A stretch of DNA of 64,000 nt, from assembly GCF_034424525.1 (NCBI RefSeq), contig NZ_CP139981.1, positions 1-64,000 on the forward strand, given 5' to 3'. The stretch is from Sphingobium yanoikuyae. GTDB taxonomy: Bacteria; Pseudomonadota; Alphaproteobacteria; Sphingomonadales; Sphingomonadaceae. How positions within the stretch are numbered: position 1 is the stretch's first letter; the number at the start of each line of letters is the position of its first letter. Made by a program: the position numbers and the translations under genes. The notes beneath the pieces were generated by a model, which saw nothing but the letters and a program-made list of their open reading frames with translations, was not told where the DNA came from and ran no database searches. Positions 8,495 through 16,236 of the stretch are shown in pieces.

Positions 8495-8818
8495 AATGAG
8501 CGGCCAGGGCCGCGCGCCTAGTAGTCTGTCAGCTGCCACATAGGATCGAGCGGCCCAGGGCCGCGCCCCGTCAGTGGTGGCAGCTGCCACCGGGGGAACA
8601 CCAAGGGCACCCGCCCTTTCGTTCCCGAAGCATAATCGACAGGACCGGGTTGCCCGACAAGTTCGGCCAGTTCCGGCGCGCTCGCGCGCCGGGGCCTCCC
8701 TAGTCGCGCCGCCCGCACCACTCCCATCGATTTTGCTTCCCCCTCCCCATCCCGCGCTTCGCCAGCGGGTCAGAGCCGCAGGCCGCAGGCAGCGGCTTCG
8801 CCTAAAGGAGTGAGGAAA
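8495..8818 (+). repeat. shared leader copy C, upstream of the DUF3768 gene
   Basis: This 324-bp copy is nearly identical to copy B, with an exact 16-bp palindrome at 8576-8591, a degenerate one at 8525-8540, the same series of GC-rich hairpins and the same end CCTAAAGGAGTGAGGAAA before the start codon. It begins right after the Fic stop. Small changes (for example CCCCGTCA in place of GTTGCCG before the palindrome) show that the copies have been separate for some time. Confidence 0.85.
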
Positions 8819-9208
8819 ATGGAAGCGACAACTGACCAGATCGCCACCGTTGCGGCGCTGAACGACATTGCGCGGCGAACGATGGGCGTGACTTGTCGCA
8901 CCGTGATTACGCAAGGCATCGCGGCGCTGGACGAGAATACGCAGAACGACATTCTCAAGATGATTGAGGGTTTTGAGGATTTCACACCCGACAACGACCC
9001 TCACGGCGAGCATGACGCCGGTTTCCTTTATCGCGACGTGATCGGCCAATGGCATACCCGCTGGACCGACGACAGCGCACGCCCAGCCCTCTCGGTCATG
9101 TGGAAGTTCGACTATTACGACCGCGATCTTGAATTTGGCAGCGCTGAACCGTGGAATCCCGATGCCACAACCCGCGTGCTCACCATTCTCCTAACCAGCG
9201 AATATTGA
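8819..9208 (+). CDS. DUF3768 family protein
   Basis: 129 aa from ATG 8819, set by the leader's ribosome site. The features expected of DUF3768 are present: an N-terminal helix LNDIARRTMG, a middle DNDPHGEHDAGF, WKFDYYDRDLEFGS, and a C-terminal TTRVLTILLTSEY. The biochemical role of this family is not known; members are frequent on alphaproteobacterial plasmids near anti-restriction and ParB-like genes. It heads a run of five same-strand genes with short gaps or overlaps. Confidence 0.85.
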   Translation: MEATTDQIATVAALNDIARRTMGVTCRTVITQGIAALDENTQNDILKMIEGFEDFTPDNDPHGEHDAGFLYRDVIGQWHTRWTDDSARPALSVMWKFDYYDRDLEFGSAEPWNPDATTRVLTILLTSEY

Positions 9209-9219
9209 GGGAGGCCATC

Positions 9220-9507
9220 ATGACTAAATCGCCCCCGATTATCGAGCTTAGCTGGCGTGATGAGAATTATGGTTCCGTCTGCGCCGTCGCCGCATTCCGC
9301 AACTATGCGGGGACACTGGATTGGAGCGACCGCACCCACCAGCGGTTTCGCGGATGCTTGAAACGCGCAGGCTTTGCGTTCCATTGGGGCCGATGCAGCT
9401 ATATCGCCACCAGCGGCACCCGCGAGGATCGGCAGCGCGCCCTTTGTGACGAGCTGGCCCGCGCAGGATTCCAGATCGACAGCGGCGACGTGAGGACAGA
9501 GGCATGA
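9220..9507 (+). CDS. hypothetical protein in the DUF3768 gene run
   Basis: 95 aa, ATG 9220 with GAGGGAGG just upstream. It contains aromatic and Arg-rich segments (RFRGCLKRAGFAFHWGRCSYIATSGTRED) and a short C-terminal domain ending RTEA. I recognise no family. Its stop overlaps the next start (ATGA), implying translational coupling. Confidence 0.55.
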   Translation: MTKSPPIIELSWRDENYGSVCAVAAFRNYAGTLDWSDRTHQRFRGCLKRAGFAFHWGRCSYIATSGTREDRQRALCDELARAGFQIDSGDVRTEA

Positions 9508-9770
9508 ACCGCGAACGCCGCAAGCAGATCGCCGCCGCCCGCGTGCTGATCGACAAGGGCAAAGCCCTGTTGGATGAGGCGCGCGACATGCTCGAAACCG
9601 TCAAAGATGACGAGCAGGCCGCCCGCGAAAATCTGCCACCCAGCCTTGAAGACAGCGAACGCGCGCAGGCGATGGACGCCGCAGTTTCCGAACTGGAAAG
9701 CGCGATTTCAGCCCTTGAAGACTTCGACGCCGACGAGATCGGCACGCAACTCGACACCGCCAGCGAATAG
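9504..9770 (+). CDS. acidic coiled-coil hypothetical protein
   Basis: 88 aa, coupled to the preceding gene by a 4-bp ATGA overlap. Heptad-like patterns (LIDKGKALLDEARDMLETV and AVSELESAISALEDF) predict two helices that could form a coiled coil. The net charge is strongly negative, which fits a DNA-mimic or partner-binding protein but does not prove it. Confidence 0.5.
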   Translation: MNRERRKQIAAARVLIDKGKALLDEARDMLETVKDDEQAARENLPPSLEDSERAQAMDAAVSELESAISALEDFDADEIGTQLDTASE

Positions 9771-9782
9771 GAAGGATTGACC

Positions 9783-9992
9783 ATGCAACCCATGCGCCAC
9801 CTAGATCGAGACACGCGCCGCGCCCGCCTTCTGGCGGCGCGCACGCGCCCCGTCGGCGGCATCAACCGGCGCGGCATCTTCACCGGCCATTGGGACGGTG
9901 GCGATGTTGTGCGCCAGTTTCGCGGCGACAACGGATCATGGATCGGCCTTGCCGCCTACAAGGCGAAGGAAGAGCCGGAGCCGCAGCCATGA
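9783..9992 (+). CDS. small basic hypothetical protein
   Basis: 69 aa from ATG 9783 (GGAAGGATT upstream). The N-terminus is Arg-rich (RDTRRARLLAARTRPVGG) and the C-terminal half (GGDVVRQFRGDNGSWIGLAAYKAK) could be a small beta-rich domain. No family recognised. It overlaps the next gene by 4 bp. Confidence 0.45.
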   Translation: MQPMRHLDRDTRRARLLAARTRPVGGINRRGIFTGHWDGGDVVRQFRGDNGSWIGLAAYKAKEEPEPQP

Positions 9993-10522
9993 AAATCAGC
10001 AACACGGCGAGCGCCGTTCGCGTCACCCTCTCCCCCACTGAGATCAGCGATTTGCAATTTGTCATCGAGGCGGCCGAGCGCGCGGGGCATTACATGCCCG
10101 CGCGCGTCCCTAACATCATGGCGGCGCTGACGCGCAGCGCCGATGATGTTAGGATGAAACAGGCCATGAAGCGGGCGGAAAATGATCGCGTCACGCGGAT
10201 CGAGCAGGACCGGCGCGCGCGCGAACGTCAATTCATGCTGGGCGACCGATACAGCGTCATGGCGAGCCGCGCCGACTACGCCGATGCGTCTTCTGATCCG
10301 GACGCGCGCCAATGGGTTGACCTGGTGTTTCATGAAATCATGCAGAGGCCGCTTCCCGATCAATACGAACTCCGGCGCGACGTGTGGCGTGTCCACGTTG
10401 TCCAACTGGACGGCGGCACGCTCGGCGCTGTTGTAGGCGGCGATTGCACTCAAACCGCCGACCCCGCCGAAATTACTTCCGTAGCGGAACAGCTGATCGC
10501 CCGCTTCGAGGGCAGAGCTTGA
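9989..10522 (+). CDS. hypothetical protein closing the DUF3768 gene run
   Basis: 177 aa, ATG 9989 inside the previous stop (ATGA). A central basic helix (about residues 55-85) is followed by a region with two Trp (DARQWVDLVFHEIMQ, RRDVWRVHVVQL) and a C-terminal domain. I recognise no family. The palindrome at 10535 and a convergent membrane gene mark the end of this operon. Confidence 0.55.
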   Translation: MKISNTASAVRVTLSPTEISDLQFVIEAAERAGHYMPARVPNIMAALTRSADDVRMKQAMKRAENDRVTRIEQDRRARERQFMLGDRYSVMASRADYADASSDPDARQWVDLVFHEIMQRPLPDQYELRRDVWRVHVVQLDGGTLGAVVGGDCTQTADPAEITSVAEQLIARFEGRA

Positions 10523-10534
10523 CGCGCGTGGAGC

Positions 10535-10550
10535 GGTGGCAGCTGCCACC
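10535..10550. repeat. dispersed 16-bp palindrome, exact copy
   Basis: Exact GGTGGCAGCTGCCACC in the 41-bp gap between two convergent genes. The outer bases (GAG and CTC) extend the pairing with one mismatch, so it can also act as a bidirectional terminator. Confidence 0.85.
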
Positions 10551-10563
10551 ACTCCAGAAAGAT

Positions 10564-10854
10564 CTAGAATCCGGCGATTAGAGGCAGCAGCGCCGCCGCT
10601 TGACTTCCCAGGACCGGCACCCAATAATTCGCGGCGCGGTAATCAGGGCCGTGATCGACCGCCATCACCCCGAAGACATATCCGATCATCGGCAGCGTCC
10701 ACAGCAGACGCCCGCTCAGGTCCACGCCCATCAGCACCAGCGCCACGCCAAGCACGGCCCAAAGCGGAATCAGTCGTTCCATGATCTCGCGATGACGGAC
10801 TATTCGCCATGCGTTTTCCCGGTCATCGGCGCTAACCTGCGATACGAGGCCCAT
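10564..10854 (-). CDS. small membrane protein
   Basis: 96 aa. After a soluble 25-residue start there are three hydrophobic segments (LIPLWAVLGVALVLMGV, LLWTLPMIGYVFGVMAV, GSQAAALLPLIAGF). A domain of unknown function is possible; I do not recognise it. It opposes the DUF3768 operon. Confidence 0.55.
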   Translation of the reverse strand: MGLVSQVSADDRENAWRIVRHREIMERLIPLWAVLGVALVLMGVDLSGRLLWTLPMIGYVFGVMAVDHGPDYRAANYWVPVLGSQAAALLPLIAGF

Positions 10855-11025
10855 AGCTTCCCCTTTTCATCAACGGTCGCCGGCGATCATCCAACGGCTT
10901 CACGAAAATGTGAAGCGCTTCGCGCGCATTCTCGCCGATCCGTTGTATAGCCCTCATCGAGCGAGGGCGAGGGACTGTGACAGCGGCCCTTCGCAAATCC
11001 TCTCGCTCAAAGGAGGTGATGTGAT

Positions 11026-11115
11026 TTGACAGCATATGAAGCAGCTCAATTGACGATCGCAGCCGTCGCGCTCGTGATCGCAATTGTGAAGCTGGGAAAG
11101 TCCGATAAGGGCTGA
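11026..11115 (+). CDS. holin-like toxin of a possible type I toxin-antitoxin system
   Basis: A 29-aa ORF with a TTG start at 11026. The ribosome site AAAGGAGGTGAT (11009-11020) is essentially the full anti-16S complement. The peptide begins MTAYEAAQLTIAA, runs as a single hydrophobic helix and ends in a charged tail (KLGKSDKG). This matches the pattern of Hol_Tox / TxpA-BsrE type peptides known chiefly from Firmicutes (M-S/T-x-Y/F-E/Q-A, one membrane helix, basic end). A reverse-strand promoter-like pair at 11232-11260 could drive an antisense RNA into its 3' end. A chance ORF cannot be ruled out, but the ribosome site argues against it. Confidence 0.6.
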   Translation: MTAYEAAQLTIAAVALVIAIVKLGKSDKG

Positions 11116-11122
11116 TCCAGCG

Positions 11123-11192
11123 GGGCGGGTGGTCTGACAGGGCTGCCCGCCCTAAATGTTTGAACCCGCCGTGTGACAGCACGGCGGGTTCA
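11123..11192. terminator. two tandem hairpins downstream of the small toxin ORF
   Basis: A GGGCGGG/CCCGCCC stem (starting near 11123, ending near 11152) is followed by TAAATGTTT. Then GAACCCGCCGTG and CACGGCGGGTTC pair perfectly across a six-base loop (11163-11192). They can end the toxin mRNA and, read from the other strand, an antisense RNA. Confidence 0.55.
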
Positions 11193-11231
11193 GGTAGGTG
11201 TGTGAAATGAATCAGCACACGAAGCATTGCC

Positions 11232-11260
11232 TATATAGCCCTTTTCCCTTGCCAATCCAA
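11232..11260 (-). promoter_or_regulatory. possible antisense-RNA promoter facing the toxin ORF
   Basis: On the minus strand TTGGAT (11260-11255) and TATATA (11237-11232) are exactly 17 nt apart. A transcript from here would run through the two hairpins and towards the 3' end of the 29-aa toxin gene, the layout of TxpA/RatA-type pairs. Confidence 0.35.
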
Positions 11261-11299
11261 TAACCGGCGTGCGCGCGGCGCGTTCCCCTCCTGTTCCGC

Positions 11300-11554
11300 A
11301 TGGCGCATAAGCGCCCAATGGCTGCGAACTACAACCGCCCCAAGCCCATCGATCCTATCTGGTATCGGCAAGGCTGCTATCTGCGCATCCAGTGCGCTTG
11401 CGGTCGCCGCATCGTCGCCCCGCTGGGTGACTTCGCCCGCTCGCGCCGCATTCCTTTCGATATCCGCATATACGAGCTGATCGCGCGACTTCGGTGCAGC
11501 CAGTGCAGCCGCAAACCTTATGCGGACGTGTCGCGAAGCCGCTCGGGCAATTAA
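11300..11554 (+). CDS. small putative zinc-ribbon protein
   Basis: 84 aa. CACGRR (C-x-C) in the middle and RCSQCSRKP (C-x2-C) near the end could bind one zinc ion. The rest is Arg-rich. I recognise no named family. The start ATG has no strong ribosome site. Confidence 0.5.
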   Translation: MAHKRPMAANYNRPKPIDPIWYRQGCYLRIQCACGRRIVAPLGDFARSRRIPFDIRIYELIARLRCSQCSRKPYADVSRSRSGN

Positions 11555-11601
11555 AATGACGGAGGATCTGATTGTTCGGACGCTTTCGGCGCTATCTGTT
11601 A

Positions 11602-11623
11602 GGCCTGTCGCCGGCGACAGGCC
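11602..11623. repeat. 22-bp perfect palindrome
   Basis: GGCCTGTCGCC and its exact inverse complement GGCGACAGGCC meet without a spacer. It lies in the gap between the zinc-ribbon gene and the 3' end of the convergent DUF2442 gene. It may be a terminator cruciform or a protein site. Confidence 0.5.
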
Positions 11624-11708
11624 GCAACGCCCGCTAGGCCGCCGCTATGTACAAGAGCTAAATCGGCCGCACGTCGCTGGGTCGGCGCGGCCCGCATGGG
11701 TGATCCCG

Positions 11709-12122
11709 TTAGCCGCTGGCCGACTTCCTTGGGCGGCCGCCCTTGCGGCCGTTGGCCCGCGCAGCCGCGACCTTGGCCGCAGTGCGCGATCGGCCACCTT
11801 GCGCGCCTAGCTGCTGCGCCATCCATTGCTTCGAGCCGAAAACGCCCTGCAACAGTGCAGGTACGTAGAGATCGGCGTCGAGCTTAGGCCAATGCAGGCC
11901 CAACCCGGCAGCGCTGACCTCGATGTCGGTCAGCGCATCAGGCGGCGCGTCGGCCAAGCCTTCGGCGAGCCGCGCCGGGAATGTCAGCTCGACACCCGTA
12001 TTCAGCGCCACCACCACACGCGCGCGGCGGCGATCGTAGCGCGCCGAGACGGCATGGCCAGCGGCGCGCAGTTCCGCCATGCGCTTTTCGGCGTGATCGA
12101 ACTCCTGTTTAGTAACTGCCAT
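11709..12122 (-). CDS. DUF2442 domain protein with basic tail
   Basis: 137 aa from ATG 12122. The central part (VVVALNTGVELTFPARLAEGLADAPPDALTDIEVSAAGLGLHWPKLDADLYVPALLQG, residues about 35-95) matches DUF2442. The C-terminus is an Ala/Arg-rich basic tail ending in a GRKGGRPRK AT-hook-like motif. DUF2442 proteins are regularly encoded next to DUF4160 proteins, as here, where the frames overlap by 14 bp. The pair has the size and coupling of a toxin-antitoxin module, but I know of no assigned activity. Confidence 0.8.
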   Translation of the reverse strand: MAVTKQEFDHAEKRMAELRAAGHAVSARYDRRRARVVVALNTGVELTFPARLAEGLADAPPDALTDIEVSAAGLGLHWPKLDADLYVPALLQGVFGSKQWMAQQLGAQGGRSRTAAKVAAARANGRKGGRPRKSASG

Positions 12123-12357
12123 GAATAGCACTCCATTCCGCGCAGAGGGCTGCCAGCGCCGCCTGTAGGGCATCCTTGATGCCGCCCAGCGCCGGCAGTT
12201 TGAAACCGTAGCTTTCCCGCAACTCCGGTGGACCACCGGGGCAATGCAGGATGAAAACCGCCTCGCCGTCCGCCCCTTTAACATGGACGTGAGCGGGACG
12301 ATGATCGTTCGGATAGATCACGACCCGCAGGCCATCTATGCGCAGGACAGTTGGCAT
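12109..12357 (-). CDS. DUF4160 domain protein
   Basis: 82 aa from ATG 12357. MPTVLRIDGLRVVIYPND followed by RPAHVHVKG and a C-terminal helical half fits DUF4160 closely over its full length. It is the upstream partner of the DUF2442 gene. A frame extension to 12426 lacks a ribosome site. Confidence 0.8.
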   Translation of the reverse strand: MPTVLRIDGLRVVIYPNDHRPAHVHVKGADGEAVFILHCPGGPPELRESYGFKLPALGGIKDALQAALAALCAEWSAIHGSY

Positions 12358-12914
12358 TGCCGAACCTATATCAAAAACCCAAGCGCTAGGGAATAGTTCC
12401 GGCGCTGTTGCTGCCCTCTGGCGCAAGGGCCTGTCGCTCGTTGGTCAAGACCGATGATCTTGGTGCTATCTACGGCGTGCGGCTTAAAAGGGGGCGGTAC
12501 ATAGAACGGACCCAGATATACGCTTAGCGCCAGCAGGCCGCTCAGGCTTCGCAAATCACCTGTTTTTCGGTTAATCGCCACCGCAATGCATCAGGTTCCC
12601 GATGCTGATGCGTCCACATCCGGCTTTGTGGTTCCTACTGAAGGCTGTGCGCCGAGGATGAGGCATGGGCCTTCATCGTCGGAGGCGAGGACGGTTGATT
12701 TAAGAAAGCCACGGTATTCAGGCTGGTTTTTTGCCCGCGTATCGCGAATATCGACGTATGTTTTGCTTTAAAATTCGTCCGAGCCCCCTCGATAAGTCCG
12801 TTCGCCAGCCATTCGCGCAATCCCCATGAGGTCGAAGGCGGTCTCCATTCACCGTCTTCGCGCGTGTCGCCCTAAGCGCGTCGCGCTGGTTCTTCCCAGA
12901 TGCACGAGGTTGAG
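12358..12914. other. gene-free stretch with degraded coding traces
   Basis: No convincing gene over about 550 bp. Around 12490-12530 the minus strand reads VYLGPFYVPP, resembling VYLCPFYAPP read from the minus strand near 17310-17275, so both places may hold remnants of the same lost gene. This separates the DUF4160 pair from the GntR operon. Confidence 0.35.
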
Positions 12915-13541
12915 ATGACCTCCGGTCGGACTTCTGAGCGCGTTTACGACGCCCTTCGCCGCAGAATCACGCAGCGTGCCTATCGCCCTGGAACACGCCT
13001 CGATCCTTCGGAACTTTCCGAGGAGTTTGGGAGCAGTGTCACGCCCGTGCGCGATGCCCTCCATATCCTGATCGGCGAAGGCCTCGTCGCGACCGGACCT
13101 GGCGAAGGCTTCTACATCCCCCATCTCGACGAACCCGCCCTGCAGGATCTCTATGATTGGACGTCGGACCTGTTGTCCGCCGCGTTGCGACGTCAGCGGC
13201 GGCGGCAACCGCCGACCGAACAAAGCCTCGACAATGCGGATGACGACGCTGCAACGCCGACTGCCGCACTATTCTCCGCGATTGCGCGCCGATCCGATAA
13301 TCGGGAACACGCGCTGGCCATGCGTTGGGCGAACGCCCGGTTGCACCCGCTCCGCCTCGTCGAAGCACAGATTCTGTCCGACCTTGATCTGGAGCTAACG
13401 GAGATGATGAGCGCCTTTGCTATCGACGATATTACGAAACTGCGCAAGCTACTCACCAACTATCATGCGCGACGCAAGCGTTCCGCAGGCAGGATCCTGC
13501 GCGCCTTCTACACCGAGGATGACAAAATATCTCCGATATAG
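12915..13541 (+). CDS. GntR-family transcriptional regulator
   Basis: About 208 aa from ATG 12915 (GAGG 7 nt upstream; ATG 12900 is an alternative). The winged helix of GntR is clear at residues 5-70: VYDALRRRITQRAYRPGTRLDPSELSEEF, then VTPVRDALHILIGEGLV and the wing GEGFYIP. The C-terminal half is all-helical, shorter than a full FCD domain, with an Arg-rich linker. The inverted repeat at 13542-13559, one base after the stop and 75 bp before surE, is a likely operator, so the protein probably controls the surE - radical SAM - NUDIX genes. The effector is unknown. Confidence 0.85.
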   Translation: MTSGRTSERVYDALRRRITQRAYRPGTRLDPSELSEEFGSSVTPVRDALHILIGEGLVATGPGEGFYIPHLDEPALQDLYDWTSDLLSAALRRQRRRQPPTEQSLDNADDDAATPTAALFSAIARRSDNREHALAMRWANARLHPLRLVEAQILSDLDLELTEMMSAFAIDDITKLRKLLTNYHARRKRSAGRILRAFYTEDDKISPI

Positions 13542-13559
13542 ATGCCATATATTTGGCAT
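13542..13559. promoter_or_regulatory. probable GntR operator
   Basis: ATGCCA (13542-13547) and TGGCAT (13554-13559) form a perfect inverted repeat around TATATT. It starts right after the GntR stop and lies in the AT-rich promoter region of surE. Confidence 0.5.
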
Positions 13560-13633
13560 ATAAGCTTCGATATAGTCTCCATATTGCATAGCATCTGCTC
13601 CGATGGCCAATTGCGACCTGTTGGAGCAAATGC

Positions 13634-14419
13634 GTGCGTATCCTGTTGACCAACGATGACGGATTCGACGCGCAAGGTCTCCGTCTCCTCGAGCGTCTCG
13701 CCGCCCGCCTGACCGACGACGTGTGGACGATAGCGCCTGAATATGAACAGTCCGGCGCGAGTCGCGCCTTGACCTTGACGGTCCCCGTCCGCGTCCGTCA
13801 GCGCGGCGAGCGCAGCTATTCGGTCGCGGGAACACCGACGGATAGTGTGCGGATCGCGCTGCTTGACCTCATGCGCTCAGCACCACCCGATCTCCTGATC
13901 TCTGGCATTAACCGCGGCCAGAATATAGGAGAAGACATAGCGCTCTCGGGCACGGTCGCCGCGGCGATTCAAGCCGCCATGCTTGGAGTGCGCTCGATCG
14001 CCTTGAGTCAGGCGCTCCCGGGTTTTGGCACCGATCATGTCGCGGACTGGTCACCAAGCACCACTTACGGCGCTGACCTAGTTCGGTCTCTCTTGGACAG
14101 CCCCAGCAAGCTCTTCAACGTCAATTTCCCCGACTGCCGTCACGATCAGGTCGCAGGCATCATGGTGACCCGCCAGGGATTCAACCGAACGTCATGTGCG
14201 AATATCGACCGCCGCACCGATCCGCGGGGCAACAGCTATTACTGGATGTGCTTCCATGAAGACCTTCCCTGTTCAGAACAGGGAACAGACATCGCCGCCC
14301 TTCAGGAGCGCTATATATCCGTTACACCGCTCCTCACCGATCTCACTGATCACGGCACCGCGGCGACGATGCGCTCCATCACGCTCTGTACGGTCGAGCC
14401 AAGAGAGATGGAGGTCTAG
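13634..14419 (+). CDS. surE: SurE-type 5'/3'-nucleotidase
   Basis: 261 aa from GTG 13634. All SurE metal and phosphate motifs are visible: LLTNDDG (D8, D9), the Ser in EQSGASR (about 40), GTPTDSV (67-72), ISGINRGQN (N93) and SGTVAAA (105-111). SurE is a metal-dependent phosphatase acting on nucleoside 5' or 3' monophosphates and short polyphosphates. The chromosomal gene normally sits with pcm and nlpD or rpoS; here it lies between a GntR gene and a radical SAM gene, so it is probably a pathway enzyme with its own substrate. Confidence 0.92.
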   Translation: MRILLTNDDGFDAQGLRLLERLAARLTDDVWTIAPEYEQSGASRALTLTVPVRVRQRGERSYSVAGTPTDSVRIALLDLMRSAPPDLLISGINRGQNIGEDIALSGTVAAAIQAAMLGVRSIALSQALPGFGTDHVADWSPSTTYGADLVRSLLDSPSKLFNVNFPDCRHDQVAGIMVTRQGFNRTSCANIDRRTDPRGNSYYWMCFHEDLPCSEQGTDIAALQERYISVTPLLTDLTDHGTAATMRSITLCTVEPREMEV

Positions 14420-14508
14420 GCGCAACCAACAAGGAACGGGCCGCGAGGTAGGACGCCGGCACCCTGTCGGCGGATGAGTTCGTGTGCCCTTTTGGAATGG
14501 AGAGGTCC

Positions 14509-16236
14509 ATGTTCTTCTCGACGTACGCACGACGCGATTCTGATTATCTCTTCCATGATGGCGCGCGACCCACCGGCGTGCTGCTCGTCTCGACCTTTTC
14601 CAACAAGCATGGCGGCGCAATCAGCGAGTCCTTGGGTCCAGAGGCAATTGCCGGGCATTTAATTGGCACCTTCGGGACCACGATCGCCATCGACCACATC
14701 GATCTTCAGCTCGATCAGAGCGCGCGCGCAATCGCAGCGAAGGTGGCCAGGGACCGGCCGAGTCTTGTCGGTATCTCGGTCAAGATCGGGGCGCTCGACC
14801 AACTTCGTAACCTGATGCGCTTGTTGCTCCCGCTGCGTTATGACGAAGGTACGGGCCCCCTTCTCGTGTTAGGCGGTGTCGTTCCGACCTTCGCGACCGC
14901 GGCCCTGCTTGAGGAATTTCCGCAAGTGATCATGGTAGTCCGCGAGGGCGAGAATGCAACCGCCGCCCTGGTGGACTATGTGCGTGGCGAGCGCTCCCTC
15001 GCCAGTGTCCCCGGCATTGCCTTCCGGAATGAAAGCGGAGAACTAGTTGCGACGCCGGCACAACGTCTCAAGCTCGCGCAGCGCTTCCTCCCCGCGCGCC
15101 TTACCTCCGAGCGGGTCCACAAGGAACTCGGTGGAATGGTTTGGGCGGAAGCATCGCGCGGCTGTGATTTCAACTGCACCTTCTGCTCGATCCGAGACCT
15201 GCATGGCGGCGGCTTCGACGGTGGCATTTCCCCGGAAAGCGTGATCGCCGATCTGATCGAACTGGATCGCCGCGGAATCCGAGCGGTCAGCTTCACAGAC
15301 GATGATTTCGGCGGCGACCCGGAGCGGACGGCGAAAATCGCGCGGCTGATTAAGGAGGCTCGGCTAAATATTCGCTTCTCTATCTCGACCCGGGCCGACC
15401 ATATCTGGCGGGAACGCTTAAGCATCAAAGGCGAGCGACTGGACGATGCCGAACTTGTCGATCGCAACCGTCGCCTGCGCCAAATCATGGTCGAGTTGGC
15501 CGAGGCCGGGTTGGAGCGCGTGTTCATCGGAATGGAGTCTGGCTCGCCCACGCAGTTGCGCAGATACGGCAAGCAGGTCAGTGTCGAAGGGAATTACAAA
15601 GCTCTCGAAATCCTCCATGAACTGGGGATCGACGCTGTCGCCGGCTACATCCCAATTGACCCGGCAATGTCACTGACCGAGTTGCAGGAGAACATCGCTT
15701 TCCTGCGTCGCACCGGCATGTACCGCAAGATCACTAACCCCTTGAGTGTCCTGCGCGTACAGGCCGGATCTCCTTATCTAAAGCTCGCCCGCCAACGGGG
15801 TCTCCTAGAAGAAGCAACCGACGACCTCGTCTTTTTCAAGGCGCGCTTCGAGGATGAGAATGTGCAGCGCGTCGCTGAACTAGCCGATCGTTGGGTGGAA
15901 GACATGTATGTCTTCATGTTCGGCCTGAAGGGCGAGGTCGCGTCCCAGACCCTCCTCCTAGGACCGGGCGGCGTCGCAACGTCAGCCTCTCGCCAGGTCG
16001 AGAATTGCCTATTTGGCTTTCGCGAGCTGGAAATGGAATTCATCGAGGCCGTTACCAGTCGACTCGCACACAACGGTGGCGCAAACCTACGCGACATTAC
16101 CGAAACTTTCGTCGGCAAGCGTTCGAAGCTGGTACAGCAAGTCATCGCTTTGGTAGAAGATGGCGTGATTGGAAAGAATCCACGACTACAGGAAGCAATC
16201 GTTTCGATGAACAAGGAAACCGCCCATGCCGCATGA
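14509..16236 (+). CDS. cobalamin-binding-type radical SAM enzyme
   Basis: About 575 aa. ATG 14509 is chosen because GGAGAGG lies 4 nt upstream; GTG 14482 is an in-frame alternative. Residues about 20-160 form a B12-binding-like Rossmann region without the classical DxHxxG. The radical SAM cluster motif CDFNCTFC is at 219-226 and FIGMESGS is the usual later barrel motif. A helical C-terminal domain (about 400-575) follows. Enzymes of this class insert methyl groups, form C-C bonds or rearrange rings by radical chemistry. The stop overlaps the NUDIX start by 11 bp. The substrate is unknown; the flanking enzymes point to a nucleotide. Confidence 0.85.
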   Translation: MFFSTYARRDSDYLFHDGARPTGVLLVSTFSNKHGGAISESLGPEAIAGHLIGTFGTTIAIDHIDLQLDQSARAIAAKVARDRPSLVGISVKIGALDQLRNLMRLLLPLRYDEGTGPLLVLGGVVPTFATAALLEEFPQVIMVVREGENATAALVDYVRGERSLASVPGIAFRNESGELVATPAQRLKLAQRFLPARLTSERVHKELGGMVWAEASRGCDFNCTFCSIRDLHGGGFDGGISPESVIADLIELDRRGIRAVSFTDDDFGGDPERTAKIARLIKEARLNIRFSISTRADHIWRERLSIKGERLDDAELVDRNRRLRQIMVELAEAGLERVFIGMESGSPTQLRRYGKQVSVEGNYKALEILHELGIDAVAGYIPIDPAMSLTELQENIAFLRRTGMYRKITNPLSVLRVQAGSPYLKLARQRGLLEEATDDLVFFKARFEDENVQRVAELADRWVEDMYVFMFGLKGEVASQTLLLGPGGVATSASRQVENCLFGFRELEMEFIEAVTSRLAHNGGANLRDITETFVGKRSKLVQQVIALVEDGVIGKNPRLQEAIVSMNKETAHAA

